Shown: in pieces, positions 1 through 8,303 of the stretch
Layout: the number at the start of each line of letters is the position of its first letter
Position numbering within the stretch: the stretch's first letter is position 1
Assembly: GCA_037388705.1 (NCBI GenBank)
Contig: JARRJY010000013.1
Span: forward strand, 1 to 50,088
Direction of reading: 5' to 3'
DNA: 50,088 nt
Origin: JARRJY01 sp037388705
GTDB taxonomy: Bacteria > Pseudomonadota > Gammaproteobacteria > UBA6429 > Thiohalophilaceae
Program-made: the position numbers and the translations under genes
Notes under the pieces: generated by a model
The model's database searches: none
Told to the model about the DNA's origin: nothing
Seen by the model: the letters and a program-made list of their open reading frames with translations, nothing else

Positions 1-1
1 C

Positions 2-418
2 CAGCAAGAGTTAAAAAAGAAGCAGGAAGAAAAGGAGCGCCAGCAACGTATCGCCGAATTACAGAAGCAAATAGAGATGGAGGAGGCGGAACGAAAAAAA
101 CAGGCAAAGCGTGCGGCACAACAAAAGGAAGTTGATCGTTATACTGTGTTAATTAAGCAGGCCATTTCCAAAAAATGGCGAGTACCAATTTCGGCAAAAA
201 AAGGTCAGGAATGTGTCCTTAGGTTAAGATTAATACCCAGTGGTGAAGTGGTTAGTGTAGAAGTAGTGAAAAGTAGTGGTGATACGGTCTATGACCGTTC
301 CGTTGAGGCAGCCGTCTATAAAGCTTCGCCGTTACCGTTACCACCAGCAGAATCAGGCTTGTTTAATGAGTTTAGAGAAATTAATGTACCATTCAGGTTA
401 GAAAGCAGGAATATATAG
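2..418 (+). CDS. tolA: TolA, C-terminal part (5' end outside window)
   Basis: Tol-Pal envelope protein linking the inner-membrane TolQR motor to TolB/Pal at the outer membrane. The frame is open from the window edge. It begins with a Lys/Glu/Gln-rich helical stretch (the periplasmic TolA domain II type) and ends in a compact domain with the TolA/TonB C-terminal pattern (KKWRVP, LIPSGEVVSVEVVKSSGD, VPFRLE). The start and membrane anchor lie upstream of the window. tolB follows after 6 nt, the usual tol operon order, which makes the call secure despite the truncation. Confidence 0.93.
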   Translation, partial: QQELKKKQEEKERQQRIAELQKQIEMEEAERKKQAKRAAQQKEVDRYTVLIKQAISKKWRVPISAKKGQECVLRLRLIPSGEVVSVEVVKSSGDTVYDRSVEAAVYKASPLPLPPAESGLFNEFREINVPFRLESRNI

Positions 419-424
419 AAAGCA

Positions 425-1741
425 ATGTTAAAACGACTGAGCAGTACTTTTATTTTATTGATGTTAACCATGCACCAGGCATGGGCAGTTTTGACTGTTG
501 AAATTACCGAGGGTGTTGAAGGTGCCTCACCTATCGCGGTGGTTCCCTTCGGGTGGCAGGGTAAAGGAAAGTTACCACAGGATAAGGATGTAGCCCAGAT
601 TGTAGCAGCTGATCTGCAACGTAGCGGTTTGTTTGCTCCATTACCCCGACGGGATATGATTTCACAACCGCATCAGGGCAGTGAAGTCAATTTTACAGAC
701 TGGCGTGCAGTGAATGTTGAACACCTGGTAATCGGCAAAGTACAGGCGCTGGCAAATGAGGAATTTCAGATCCAGTTCCAGCTGTTTGATGTCAACAAGG
801 CAACACAAATTGCTGGTTACAGTATCCGCAGTCGTTTATCCGGGTTACGTCGCACCGCGCATAAAATCAGTGACATCATCTATAAAGCATTAACCGGAAC
901 GCCAGGTGCTTTTGATACCCTGATTGCTTATGTCACGGTTAATCGTTACAAGTCAGGTAAAACCAAGTATCGACTGGCTGTTTCAGATTCCGATGGTTTC
1001 GATGAACAGATTGTTCTTGAATCCACGCAGCCTTTAATGTCACCCAGCTGGGCGCCGGATGGCAAGCGCCTGGCTTATGTTTCATTTAGAAATGGTCGTC
1101 CGGAAATTTATATCCAGAATATAATTACCCGGGATATCAGGAAAATTACCTCCTTCAGGGGACTAAATAGCGCGCCGGTCTGGTCACCAGACGGAAAACG
1201 CCTGGCATTAACCTTGTCGAAGGATGGCAACCCGGAAATTTATGTCCTGGACCTGTCAAGTAACCGGCTATCGCGCATTACGCGTAATTATGCGATTGAT
1301 ACAGAACCCAGCTGGATGCCGGATGGTAAAGGGCTGGTATTTACTTCCGATCGAGGTGGCAGCCCCCAGATCTACATGGTAAATATTGGCCGCTTTGGCA
1401 AGGAAGGCCGGGAACAGCGTTTGACCTTTGAGGGAAACTATAATGCACGTGCCAGTGTATCGCCGGATGGCAGGCACGTTGCTTTTGTTCATCGTGAGCA
1501 GGGACAATTTCGTATCGCGGTACTGGATATGGAATCACAACGTGTTAGTGTGTTGACGGACTCTCGCCTGGATGAGTCACCCAGTTTCTCGCCGAATGGC
1601 AGGATGATTATTTATGCTACGGAAGATAATTATCGCGGTGTACTGGCAGCGGTTTCGGTTGATGGCCAGGCGCATCAACGTTTACGTTTTCAATCAGGGG
1701 ATGTCCGTGAACCGGCCTGGTCATCCTTTAAAACCGATTAA
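425..1741 (+). CDS. tolB: TolB, periplasmic Tol-Pal beta-propeller protein
   Basis: 438 residues, the normal TolB length. Residues 1-21 form a Sec signal peptide ending in Ala (HQAWA). An N-terminal alpha/beta domain (about 22-180) is followed by a WD40-like beta-propeller with repeated blades of the type SPSWAPDGKRLAYVSF, APVWSPDGKRLALTL, EPSWMPDGKGLVFTSD and SPSFSPNGRMIIYATE. The protein binds Pal and TolA in the periplasm and is needed for outer-membrane integrity and constriction at division. It lies between tolA and pal with short spacers, so it is almost certainly cotranscribed with them. Confidence 0.97.
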   Translation: MLKRLSSTFILLMLTMHQAWAVLTVEITEGVEGASPIAVVPFGWQGKGKLPQDKDVAQIVAADLQRSGLFAPLPRRDMISQPHQGSEVNFTDWRAVNVEHLVIGKVQALANEEFQIQFQLFDVNKATQIAGYSIRSRLSGLRRTAHKISDIIYKALTGTPGAFDTLIAYVTVNRYKSGKTKYRLAVSDSDGFDEQIVLESTQPLMSPSWAPDGKRLAYVSFRNGRPEIYIQNIITRDIRKITSFRGLNSAPVWSPDGKRLALTLSKDGNPEIYVLDLSSNRLSRITRNYAIDTEPSWMPDGKGLVFTSDRGGSPQIYMVNIGRFGKEGREQRLTFEGNYNARASVSPDGRHVAFVHREQGQFRIAVLDMESQRVSVLTDSRLDESPSFSPNGRMIIYATEDNYRGVLAAVSVDGQAHQRLRFQSGDVREPAWSSFKTD

Positions 1742-1768
1742 CAGACATATATCATCAGGAGTATGAAT

Positions 1769-2281
1769 ATGAAGTGGAGCAAACTATTACTTAGTGTAGT
1801 ATTACTGGTTAGCCTGGCAGGTTGTGAATTTGTGCCAGTAAAAAAAGATGGCGACAAGACCCAGGATCAGCAACAGGATCAGGCCAAGGGTGTCGATCTT
1901 CAGGGTGGTTATGACATTAAGTCACTTGATGATCCCAACAGTCCGTTATCCCGCCGGGTAATTTATTTTGACCTGGATAGCAGTAGTATTAGTGATGAAG
2001 ATCGGGAACTAATCAGTGCACATGCGGCGTTCCTGGCAGCTAACCCGCAGGTTTCTGCCATTCTTGAAGGACATGCTGACGAACGCGGTACGCGTGAATA
2101 TAATATTGCCCTGGGTGAGCGTCGTGCCAAGGCTGTGCAACAACTGCTTTCAGTACAGGGTGTAGCCGAGAACCAGGCCCAGGTAATCAGCTTTGGCGAA
2201 GAACGCCCGGTTGCCCTGGAACATAATGAAGCAGGCTGGCGACTTAACCGTCGAGTAGAAATTCTTTATTCAGGATATTAA
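1769..2281 (+). CDS. pal: Pal, peptidoglycan-associated lipoprotein
   Basis: Outer-membrane lipoprotein that anchors to peptidoglycan. A lipobox (LAGC) ends a short hydrophobic signal and gives the acylated Cys. The OmpA-like domain carries the diaminopimelate-binding pattern EGHADERGTREYNIALGERR and ends NRRVEILYSGY. Two in-frame ATGs exist, at 1763 and 1769. The AGGAG at 1757-1761 is 1 nt from the first and 7 nt from the second, so I choose 1769 (170 residues, starting MKWSKLLL). It follows tolB by 27 nt. Confidence 0.96.
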   Translation: MKWSKLLLSVVLLVSLAGCEFVPVKKDGDKTQDQQQDQAKGVDLQGGYDIKSLDDPNSPLSRRVIYFDLDSSSISDEDRELISAHAAFLAANPQVSAILEGHADERGTREYNIALGERRAKAVQQLLSVQGVAENQAQVISFGEERPVALEHNEAGWRLNRRVEILYSGY

Positions 2282-2284
2282 ACA

Positions 2285-3100
2285 ATGCAAAAAAGTTTGT
2301 TCCGTAGTTTATCTGTTATGTTGCTTGCAGCAATTAGCTGTACGGTTTTGGCTGAAGATACCAGTAAGTTATCTGATCGTGAACGTATACAACGACTCGA
2401 ACGTATGATGGAGAGCCAGGGACTGGTTGATTTATTAATGCGTGTAGAGAGCCTGCAACAGGAAGTGCAACAATTGAGAGGGGATAGCGAAGTCCAGGGA
2501 CATACTTTAAATGATATAAAGAAACGCCAGCGCGATCTGTATATCGATATTGATCGTCGCCTGTTACAACTGGAGCGCCAAAATAATGGTACTTCAACAT
2601 ATACTGCTCCAGCAACGCCGACCCGGCCGGGACCTGAAGTAGCTACCCCGAATAACCGACCAGCACCTACCCCAGCTCCACAACCGGCACAGACGGTAAC
2701 AACTTATGATGAAGCCGCAGAACGTCAGGCATACCAGCACGCATTTAACCTGTTGCGTGAACTCCGTTATGCCCAGGCAGTGCAGGCTTTTCGTGATTTT
2801 ATTAGCAAGTATCCTGATGGCCGTTATGCACACATTGCCCAGTACTGGTTAGGTGAAGCAGGTTATGCACAGGGTAATTTTAAAACGGCAATTGAAGATT
2901 ACCAGACATTGCTAAGTAAATATAAAAACAGTCCCAAGCGTGCGCAGGCAATGTTGAAAATTGGTTATAGTTACCACAAACTAAATAATGACAAGCAAGC
3001 ATCAGCCAGTTTTAATAACGTCATTAAAATGTTTCCCGGCACTACTGAAGCTGGACAGGCCCAGAAAATGCTGAAGGAAATCAGGCTCAAACGAAACTAG
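2285..3100 (+). CDS. cpoB: CpoB (YbgF), Tol-Pal coordinating periplasmic protein
   Basis: 271 residues. A Sec signal peptide (ends TVLA) is followed by an N-terminal coiled-coil trimerisation segment (about 25-105, heptad-like LERMMESQGL and LQQEVQQLRG). A Pro/Ala/Thr-rich linker (about 108-137) and three TPR-like repeats (YQHAFNLLRELRYAQAVQAF, YWLGEAGYAQGNFKTAIEDY, KIGYSYHKLNNDKQASASF) complete it. The family links Tol-Pal constriction to PBP1B/LpoB activity in E. coli. It starts 3 nt after the pal stop, the canonical end of the tol-pal operon. Confidence 0.95.
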   Translation: MQKSLFRSLSVMLLAAISCTVLAEDTSKLSDRERIQRLERMMESQGLVDLLMRVESLQQEVQQLRGDSEVQGHTLNDIKKRQRDLYIDIDRRLLQLERQNNGTSTYTAPATPTRPGPEVATPNNRPAPTPAPQPAQTVTTYDEAAERQAYQHAFNLLRELRYAQAVQAFRDFISKYPDGRYAHIAQYWLGEAGYAQGNFKTAIEDYQTLLSKYKNSPKRAQAMLKIGYSYHKLNNDKQASASFNNVIKMFPGTTEAGQAQKMLKEIRLKRN

Positions 3101-3108
3101 TCAGGCTT

Positions 3109-3827
3109 ATGTCTGAAAATTCATCTGAAAGTGCACGGTTACGTGTCACTGAAATCTTTTATTCCCTGCAGGGTGAGGCAAAGACGGTAGGGTTACCTAC
3201 TGTCTTTATTCGTTTAACCGGCTGCCCGTTACGCTGTGGTTATTGTGACACAACGTATGCTTTCCAGGGNNNNNNNNNNNNNNNNNNNNNNNNNNNNNNN
3301 NNNNNNNNNNNNNNNNNNNNNNNNNNNNNNNNNNGAAGTCGCTGGACAGCATTCTGGATGAAGTTAAACAGTACCAGGCAAAATATGTCACCGTAACCGG
3401 TGGAGAGCCGTTGGCACAAAAGCAGTGTATAAATTTATTAAAGCAACTTTGTGACCAGGGTTATGATGTTTCACTTGAAACCTCTGGTGCCATGGATGTT
3501 TCACAGGTTGATCCCCGCGTTAGTAAAGTTATGGATTTAAAAACACCAGGCTCAGGTGAGGAAAGTAAAAATCAATACGAGAATATCCGGTACCTGTCAG
3601 ATAATGACCAGGTAAAATTTGTTATCTGTAATCGTGAAGATTATGAATGGGCTGCTGCAAAGCTTGAAGAATATCAACTTGCAGATAAATGCCATGTCCT
3701 GTTTTCGCCAATACATGGAGAACTTGAACCATCACAATTGGCTGAATGGATTTTACAGGATAATTTGGCAGTACGATTCCAGTTACAATTACATAAATAT
3801 CTTTGGGGTGAGGAACAGGGACGATAA
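3109..3827 (+). CDS. queE: QueE, 7-carboxy-7-deazaguanine synthase (interrupted by an N gap)
   Basis: Radical-SAM enzyme that converts 6-carboxytetrahydropterin to 7-carboxy-7-deazaguanine in queuosine synthesis. The first part shows the CX3CX2C cluster motif GCPLRCGYCDTTYAF. After the N run (3270-3334) the frame resumes at 3336 with KSLDSILDEV and VTVTGGEPLAQ and continues to LQLHKYLWG. The two halves lie in different frames across the 65 Ns. The intact gene needs a gap divisible by 3, so the N count is only nominal. From memory of close relatives only a few residues should be missing here. It follows cpoB by 8 nt. Confidence 0.92.
3270..3334. other. assembly gap (65 N) inside queE
   Basis: Unresolved bases within queE just after the radical-SAM Cys motif. 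The length is not a multiple of 3, although both flanks are good coding sequence of one gene, so the true spacing differs from 65. Confidence 0.99.
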
Positions 3828-3838
3828 TTCCCAGGGAG

Positions 3839-4213
3839 CTAGTATTTTTCATTCAACCAGTGCATAGCTTCTTCCCGGGAGGTAAACGAACGGTATTCAT
3901 AGGGCAGGTTTTCAATCTTGGCGAAACCCTCAAAAAGTACGCCCAGGCCAAAGTTATCCTTCTCTATAACAAATGCGGTTTTACCTTCGGGTCTGCCATT
4001 TTTTGTTCTCGCTATTGCTTTTGAAGCGTTCTCAAGATCGATGGCCGATAAATCATCCAGTGTGCAACCATTAACGTCCCATAAGACAAGCCGCGTTGGT
4101 TTTTTGTAGAAGTCATTTATCGCTTTTAAAATATCATCAGCGGTAAGCTGGCCCCTAGCAGTAATAGTTGTAAGACTACGGTTGGTATCTATTTCTGTCC
4201 GAACATCAGCCAT
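3839..4213 (-). CDS. SpoIIAA/STAS-like small protein of unknown role
   Basis: 124 residues, no signal peptide or membrane segment. The pattern of an N-terminal strand (SLTTITARGQLTADDILKAI), a central strand LVLWDVNGCTLDDLS, a helix with KAIARTKNGRPEGKTAFVIEK and the C-terminal FTSREEAMHWL resembles the SpoIIAA-like/STAS superfamily of short bacterial proteins. No enzymatic motif is visible and I do not assign a function. It is convergent with queE (11 nt apart) and divergent from queC, so it interrupts the usual queE-queC adjacency. Confidence 0.7.
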   Translation of the reverse strand: MADVRTEIDTNRSLTTITARGQLTADDILKAINDFYKKPTRLVLWDVNGCTLDDLSAIDLENASKAIARTKNGRPEGKTAFVIEKDNFGLGVLFEGFAKIENLPYEYRSFTSREEAMHWLNEKY

Positions 4214-4337
4214 GTAAAGTTCCTTTTCATACTGTCTTTAGAAACTGGTAGTGCCTCTTAATAATATTATCTTGTTATAATCAGCCTGTCTTTATAAATA
4301 TTGTTATATTTTATTTACATTTGTCGGGTAGTACTTT

Positions 4338-5006
4338 ATGAAAAAAGCAGTTGTTCTTGTTTCTGGCGGACTGGATTCTGCGACTGCGCTGGCAATCGCC
4401 AGTGCCGAGGGATACGACTGTTTTGCACTGAGTTTTGATTATGGCCAGCGGCACCGTTTTGAACTGCAAGCGGCCAGGAAAGTCGCACAACAGTTTAATG
4501 TGCTGGAACATAAATTCATCCATTTATCCCTTGATGATATTGGCGGATCAGCACTGACGGATAACTCGATTGATATCCCGCAAACCCAATCTGAAGGTAT
4601 ACCGGTGACTTATGTACCTGCCCGCAATACGGTGTTTTTATCACTGGCATTGGGATGGGCCGAAGTACTGGATGCTGAGGCCATCTTTATCGGTGTGAAT
4701 GCAGTGGATTATTCCGGCTACCCGGATTGTCGCCCTGAATATATCGAGGCCTTCCGGAAAATGGCTGCGCTCGCGACCAGGGCCGGCGTGGAGGGTAAGC
4801 CAATCCAGATTAAGACACCCCTGATAAATCTGAGCAAGGCTGAAATCATTCAACAGGGCACCCTGCTGGGTGTTAATTATGCCAATACGGTTTCCTGTTA
4901 TGCCGCCGACGAAACAGGCGCAGCCTGTGGAAAATGCGATTCCTGTCGGTTGCGAAAAGCCGGTTTTGAGGCGGCAAATCTTCCCGATCCCACCCTCTAC
5001 CAGTGA
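4338..5006 (+). CDS. queC: QueC, 7-cyano-7-deazaguanine (preQ0) synthase
   Basis: 222 residues, the usual size. The N-terminal PP-loop VLVSGGLDSAT binds ATP and activates the carboxylate of CDG, which is then turned into the nitrile preQ0. Family motifs YVPARNTVFLSLALGWAE, GVNAVDYSGYPDCRPEYIEAF and KTPLINLSKAEII are present. The C-terminal zinc site is SCYAADETGAACGKCDSCRLR (four Cys). It works directly after QueE in the same pathway. A TATAAT at 4276-4281 lies upstream, but its -35 is poor. Confidence 0.97.
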   Translation: MKKAVVLVSGGLDSATALAIASAEGYDCFALSFDYGQRHRFELQAARKVAQQFNVLEHKFIHLSLDDIGGSALTDNSIDIPQTQSEGIPVTYVPARNTVFLSLALGWAEVLDAEAIFIGVNAVDYSGYPDCRPEYIEAFRKMAALATRAGVEGKPIQIKTPLINLSKAEIIQQGTLLGVNYANTVSCYAADETGAACGKCDSCRLRKAGFEAANLPDPTLYQ

Positions 5007-5033
5007 GTTTTGCAACCATACCCATCGGGTGGG

Positions 5034-5062
5034 TTACAGCCTGTAGCCCCATGGGCTATAAT
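5034..5062 (+). promoter_or_regulatory. sigma-70-type promoter for the YeeE/YedE permease
   Basis: A perfect -10 TATAAT (5057-5062) lies 17 nt after TTACAG (5034-5039, a partial -35). A short hairpin TAGCCC-CAT-GGGCTA (5044-5058) occupies the spacer and could act as an operator or be the queC 3' end. Transcription would start near 5069, about 65 nt before the gene. Confidence 0.5.
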
Positions 5063-5133
5063 TCCGACCTCGTATTTACATGAATTATTAAAAAATATAA
5101 AGAATTCAAAGAGTTACGACAGAGGGTTTAGAT

Positions 5134-6411
5134 ATGTCATTTGAAGATTTTTTTGCGGCCCAGTCCTTTTTCCTGTGGTCAACATTCATACTCGCATTCA
5201 TCCTGGGTGCGGTAGTGAATAAAACCAATTTCTGCACCATGGGTGCAGTCTCAGACTGGGTGAACATGGGTGATACAGGTCGTTTACGCGCGTGGGTACT
5301 GGCTGGTACGGTCGCCATGATAGGTGTCGTTATCCTGGAACTCACGGGTATGGCTAACCTGAGCAATTCCACGCTACCACCTTATCGTGGCAGTGAATTT
5401 CAGTGGGGTCGTTACATACTGGGAGGCCTGTTATTTGGTATCGGCATGACCCTTGCCAGTGGTTGCGGTAACAAGACCCTGATTCGTATTGGTGGTGGCA
5501 ATATCAAGTCAATTTTTGTCTTTGTCGTGATTGCTGTTATCGCCTACTACATGGTTGACCCGTTTAAACAGCTCCCTGCCACCTGGTACCAGCAAGCCTT
5601 TGCCCCATGGTTAGGAAAAGCGTCCATTTCGCTCAGCACACCCCAGGACATTGGTAGCATCGTCGGTAACTGGTTTGGTGTTTCTGCCTTGACCATGCGT
5701 ACCATTCTTGGTGCGATCCTGGCAGTAGTCGTCCTGTTTATCCTGTTCCGTTCTGCTGAATTCCGTAGCAATTTTGACAACGTTTTCGCGGGTGTGGTGA
5801 TTGGTCTTATTATACTGCTGGCCTGGTATTTCACTGCCCGTGTCGGCGTTACCACGGAAGAAGGCACCCAGAGCCTGACCCAGTTTTACGGTAACTGGGA
5901 CTTCGTCATGGACAGTGCAGAAGGTAAACCTAAAAACGGCTCGACTAACCTGTTACCACAGTCATTCACCTTTATCAGCCCCATTGGCCAGGCCTATGGC
6001 TATGCCGGAGCCGGTTTTGCATCGGCATTCCTGACCTTTGGTGTTGTCTCCGTAATTGGCGTCATTCTGGGTTCCTTTATCTGGTCTTTAATCAGTAAAG
6101 GTTTTCGTATCGAATGGTTTGTTAATTTCAAGGACTTCTACACGCACATAATCGGTGGCGTCCTGATGGGCTTTGGTGGCGTACTTGGCCTGGGTTGTAC
6201 TGTCGGTCAGGGTATAACCGGTATTTCAACCCTGGCACTGGGCTCATTCCTGGTATTTGCCAGCATCGTACTGGGTAGTGGTCTGACCATGAAAATACAG
6301 TACTACAAACTGGTATACGAAGACGAAGCAACCTTCATCAAGGCCCTGATCACGGCCTTGGTCGACTTCAAATTGCTGCCTTCTGGCATGCGCAAACTGG
6401 AAGCAGTATAA
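5134..6411 (+). CDS. YeeE/YedE (TsuA-like) family sulfur-compound permease
   Basis: 425 residues with about ten hydrophobic helices. Conserved Cys-bearing motifs of the YeeE/YedE family are visible: NKTNFCTMGAVSDW near residue 30, LASGCGNKTLIRIGGG near 110 and LGLGCTVGQGITGIS near 350. Characterised members take up thiosulfate or related sulfur species, and the conserved Cys residues are thought to relay the substrate. Whether this one imports thiosulfate, sulfide-derived species or another compound cannot be told. It has its own likely promoter and sits between queC and tRNA-Lys, where neighbours in other genomes normally leave no gene. It could supply the Sox system encoded at the other end of the window. 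Confidence 0.85.
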   Translation: MSFEDFFAAQSFFLWSTFILAFILGAVVNKTNFCTMGAVSDWVNMGDTGRLRAWVLAGTVAMIGVVILELTGMANLSNSTLPPYRGSEFQWGRYILGGLLFGIGMTLASGCGNKTLIRIGGGNIKSIFVFVVIAVIAYYMVDPFKQLPATWYQQAFAPWLGKASISLSTPQDIGSIVGNWFGVSALTMRTILGAILAVVVLFILFRSAEFRSNFDNVFAGVVIGLIILLAWYFTARVGVTTEEGTQSLTQFYGNWDFVMDSAEGKPKNGSTNLLPQSFTFISPIGQAYGYAGAGFASAFLTFGVVSVIGVILGSFIWSLISKGFRIEWFVNFKDFYTHIIGGVLMGFGGVLGLGCTVGQGITGISTLALGSFLVFASIVLGSGLTMKIQYYKLVYEDEATFIKALITALVDFKLLPSGMRKLEAV

Positions 6412-6446
6412 GCGCAAAATAGTGTAAAAAACCGGGCTTTACGGGC

Positions 6447-6474
6447 TTGTCATTCCCGCTGAGTCCGGTAAAAT
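6447..6474 (+). promoter_or_regulatory. promoter of tRNA-Lys
   Basis: TTGTCA (6447-6452), 16-nt spacer, TAAAAT (6469-6474), followed at once by GCGCGC. A GC-rich discriminator is typical of stringently controlled stable-RNA promoters. The mature tRNA begins 14 nt after the -10. Confidence 0.7.
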
Positions 6475-6487
6475 GCGCGCTTCTTTT

Positions 6488-6563
6488 GGGTCGTTAGCTC
6501 AGTCGGTAGAGCAGTTGGCTTTTAACCAATTGGTCATAGGTTCGAATCCTATACGACCCACCA
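6488..6563 (+). tRNA. tRNA-Lys (anticodon UUU), CCA encoded
   Basis: 76 nt with a full cloverleaf. The acceptor stem GGGTCGT pairs with ACGACCC, and the D arm is GCTC-AGTCGGTA-GAGC. The anticodon stem GTTGG/CCAAT holds loop C-T-TTT-A-A, so positions 34-36 read TTT (Lys AAA/AAG). The T arm ATAGG-TTCGAAT-CCTAT is perfect. The discriminator is A, followed by an encoded CCA. A tRNA-Lys after queC is the common arrangement in gammaproteobacteria. Confidence 0.98.
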
Positions 6564-6568
6564 TATTT

Positions 6569-6600
6569 AAAAAGGCTGCATTTATTGCGGCCTTTTTATT
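6569..6600 (+). terminator. Rho-independent terminator after tRNA-Lys
   Basis: Stem AAAAAGGCTGCA/TGCGGCCTTTTT (12 pairs, one G-U) with a 5-nt loop TTTAT, ending in a T run, 6 nt after the tRNA 3' end. Confidence 0.88.
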
Positions 6601-6707
6601 TCCAGGGCTCATTACTGGTCTCAAACCGCCACAGCAAATTTTTTCTCTACCATGCACCGTTATGATAGGTTATAGATAACAGTTTGCTTATATGGGTGTC
6701 TGTCAAA

Positions 6708-8273
6708 ATGTTGACTGCAACAATCTGGCTTAGTTTTGCTTTTGGTCTGGGACTAATAATGAGGTTGGTCGGTTTACCCCCATTGGTCGGATACCTGGCA
6801 GCAGGTTTTACACTAAGCACGCTTGGACATGAAACCAATGAAATTCTGAAGCAAGTTGCGCATATTGGTGTTCTATTGCTGTTATTCAGTGTTGGGCTAA
6901 AATTACGCCTACGTTCAATTATCACGAAAGAAGTACTCTTTGGTTCACTACTACACATGGCAATTATGGTTGCCCTTGTGTACGTCGTTTTCGTAAATAT
7001 TTTTGGCATAAATGAGCAGTTGGCCCTGATTGTTGCGATTGCCCTGTCGTTCTCCAGTACCGTTGTCGCAGCCAAGGTTCTGGAGAGTAAACGAGAATTA
7101 CGTGCGTTTCATGGGCGACTCGCCATTGGCATTTTGATCATGCAAGATCTTGTTGCGGTGGCTATTCTGAGCGTTGGTAATGGCGAGGCACCGTCACCTT
7201 TAGCGTTCCTGTTACTGGGCCTTTTATTCCTTCGACCGGTTATACACCGTTTACTGGATATCAGTGGTCATGGAGAACTGGTTGTTCTGTATGGTTTATT
7301 GCTTGCCATTGTTATAGGCGGGCATGGTTTTGAATACTTTGGATTAAGCTCTGAGCTTGGTGCGTTGTTACTTGGAGTATTACTGGCCGATCATAAACGT
7401 GCAGTTGAGCTATCAAATGCCATCTGGGGTCTGAAGGAAGTGTTACTGGTTGGCTTCTTTTTGCAGATCGGCCTGATGGGACATCCAACCCTTGAGATGC
7501 TGGAAAATGCCTTATGGCTAAACCTTCTAATCGTAATAAAAGTTTTTCTTTTCTTTAGTATCATGATCATGTTTCGCTTACGTGCGCGTACCGCGTTTCT
7601 CACCAGTCTTTCACTGGCCACGTTTAGTGAATTTGGATTAATTGTGGCAAACATGGCAGCACGTAATGAATGGTTAAGTAGTGAATGGATGGTACTGTTA
7701 GCGTTGACAGTTGCCATTTCGTTTACCATTGCGGCACCCTTAAATCGATATTCGCATGAAATCTATAGCTGGTGGGAAAAATGGTTACAAAGATTTGAAT
7801 CAGCCAAACATCACCCTGATGATGAGCCGATCAATATAGGTAATTCGCATATAATGGTCATCGGTATGGGGCGGGTAGGTTGTGGGGCCTATGATTCACT
7901 GGCACAACAACATGAACGTGTCATCGGTCTGGATTCGGATCCGGTCAAGGTAGAAAAGCACCGCCAACAAGGTCGCCGTGTCCTCTATGCCGATGCAGAA
8001 GATCCCGGGCTCTGGAGTAACATACAACTTGGCGGAGTACATACGATTTTGCTAGCCATGCCTGAACCCGCGGCAAAATTGCTGGCGATAAAAGAATTAC
8101 GTAATATCGGTTTTACCGGCACCATCACAGCCACGGTGGTTTTTGAGGAGGAAGTAGAGCCTTTGAAAAAGGCAGGTGCTGACTTCATATACAATTACTA
8201 CGATGGGCTTGGTGCCAGTTTTGCCATGAACTCGATGGCAGTTGCTGTAGCGCATAATAAAAGTAATGAATAG
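6708..8273 (+). CDS. CPA2-family cation:proton antiporter with RCK (TrkA-N) domain, Kef/YbaL-like
   Basis: 521 residues from the ATG at 6708; a TTG at 6684 and a GTG at 6696 in the same frame are less likely starts and none has a good ribosome-binding site. About twelve hydrophobic helices (residues 1-370) carry the CPA2 patterns LPPLVGYLAAGF, HIGVLLLLFSVGLKLR and GALLLGVLLAD. The cytoplasmic Rossmann domain begins HIMVIGMGRVGCGAYDSL and has an acidic ribose-binding end (VIGLDSD), indicating NAD(H)-type control. Relatives exchange K+ or Na+ for protons, gated by nucleotide. The gene appears monocistronic, 30 nt before the next gene. Confidence 0.88.
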   Translation: MLTATIWLSFAFGLGLIMRLVGLPPLVGYLAAGFTLSTLGHETNEILKQVAHIGVLLLLFSVGLKLRLRSIITKEVLFGSLLHMAIMVALVYVVFVNIFGINEQLALIVAIALSFSSTVVAAKVLESKRELRAFHGRLAIGILIMQDLVAVAILSVGNGEAPSPLAFLLLGLLFLRPVIHRLLDISGHGELVVLYGLLLAIVIGGHGFEYFGLSSELGALLLGVLLADHKRAVELSNAIWGLKEVLLVGFFLQIGLMGHPTLEMLENALWLNLLIVIKVFLFFSIMIMFRLRARTAFLTSLSLATFSEFGLIVANMAARNEWLSSEWMVLLALTVAISFTIAAPLNRYSHEIYSWWEKWLQRFESAKHHPDDEPINIGNSHIMVIGMGRVGCGAYDSLAQQHERVIGLDSDPVKVEKHRQQGRRVLYADAEDPGLWSNIQLGGVHTILLAMPEPAAKLLAIKELRNIGFTGTITATVVFEEEVEPLKKAGADFIYNYYDGLGASFAMNSMAVAVAHNKSNE

Positions 8274-8303
8274 CGGTAATTTTGAGTAGGTAGAATTTAG
8301 TTA

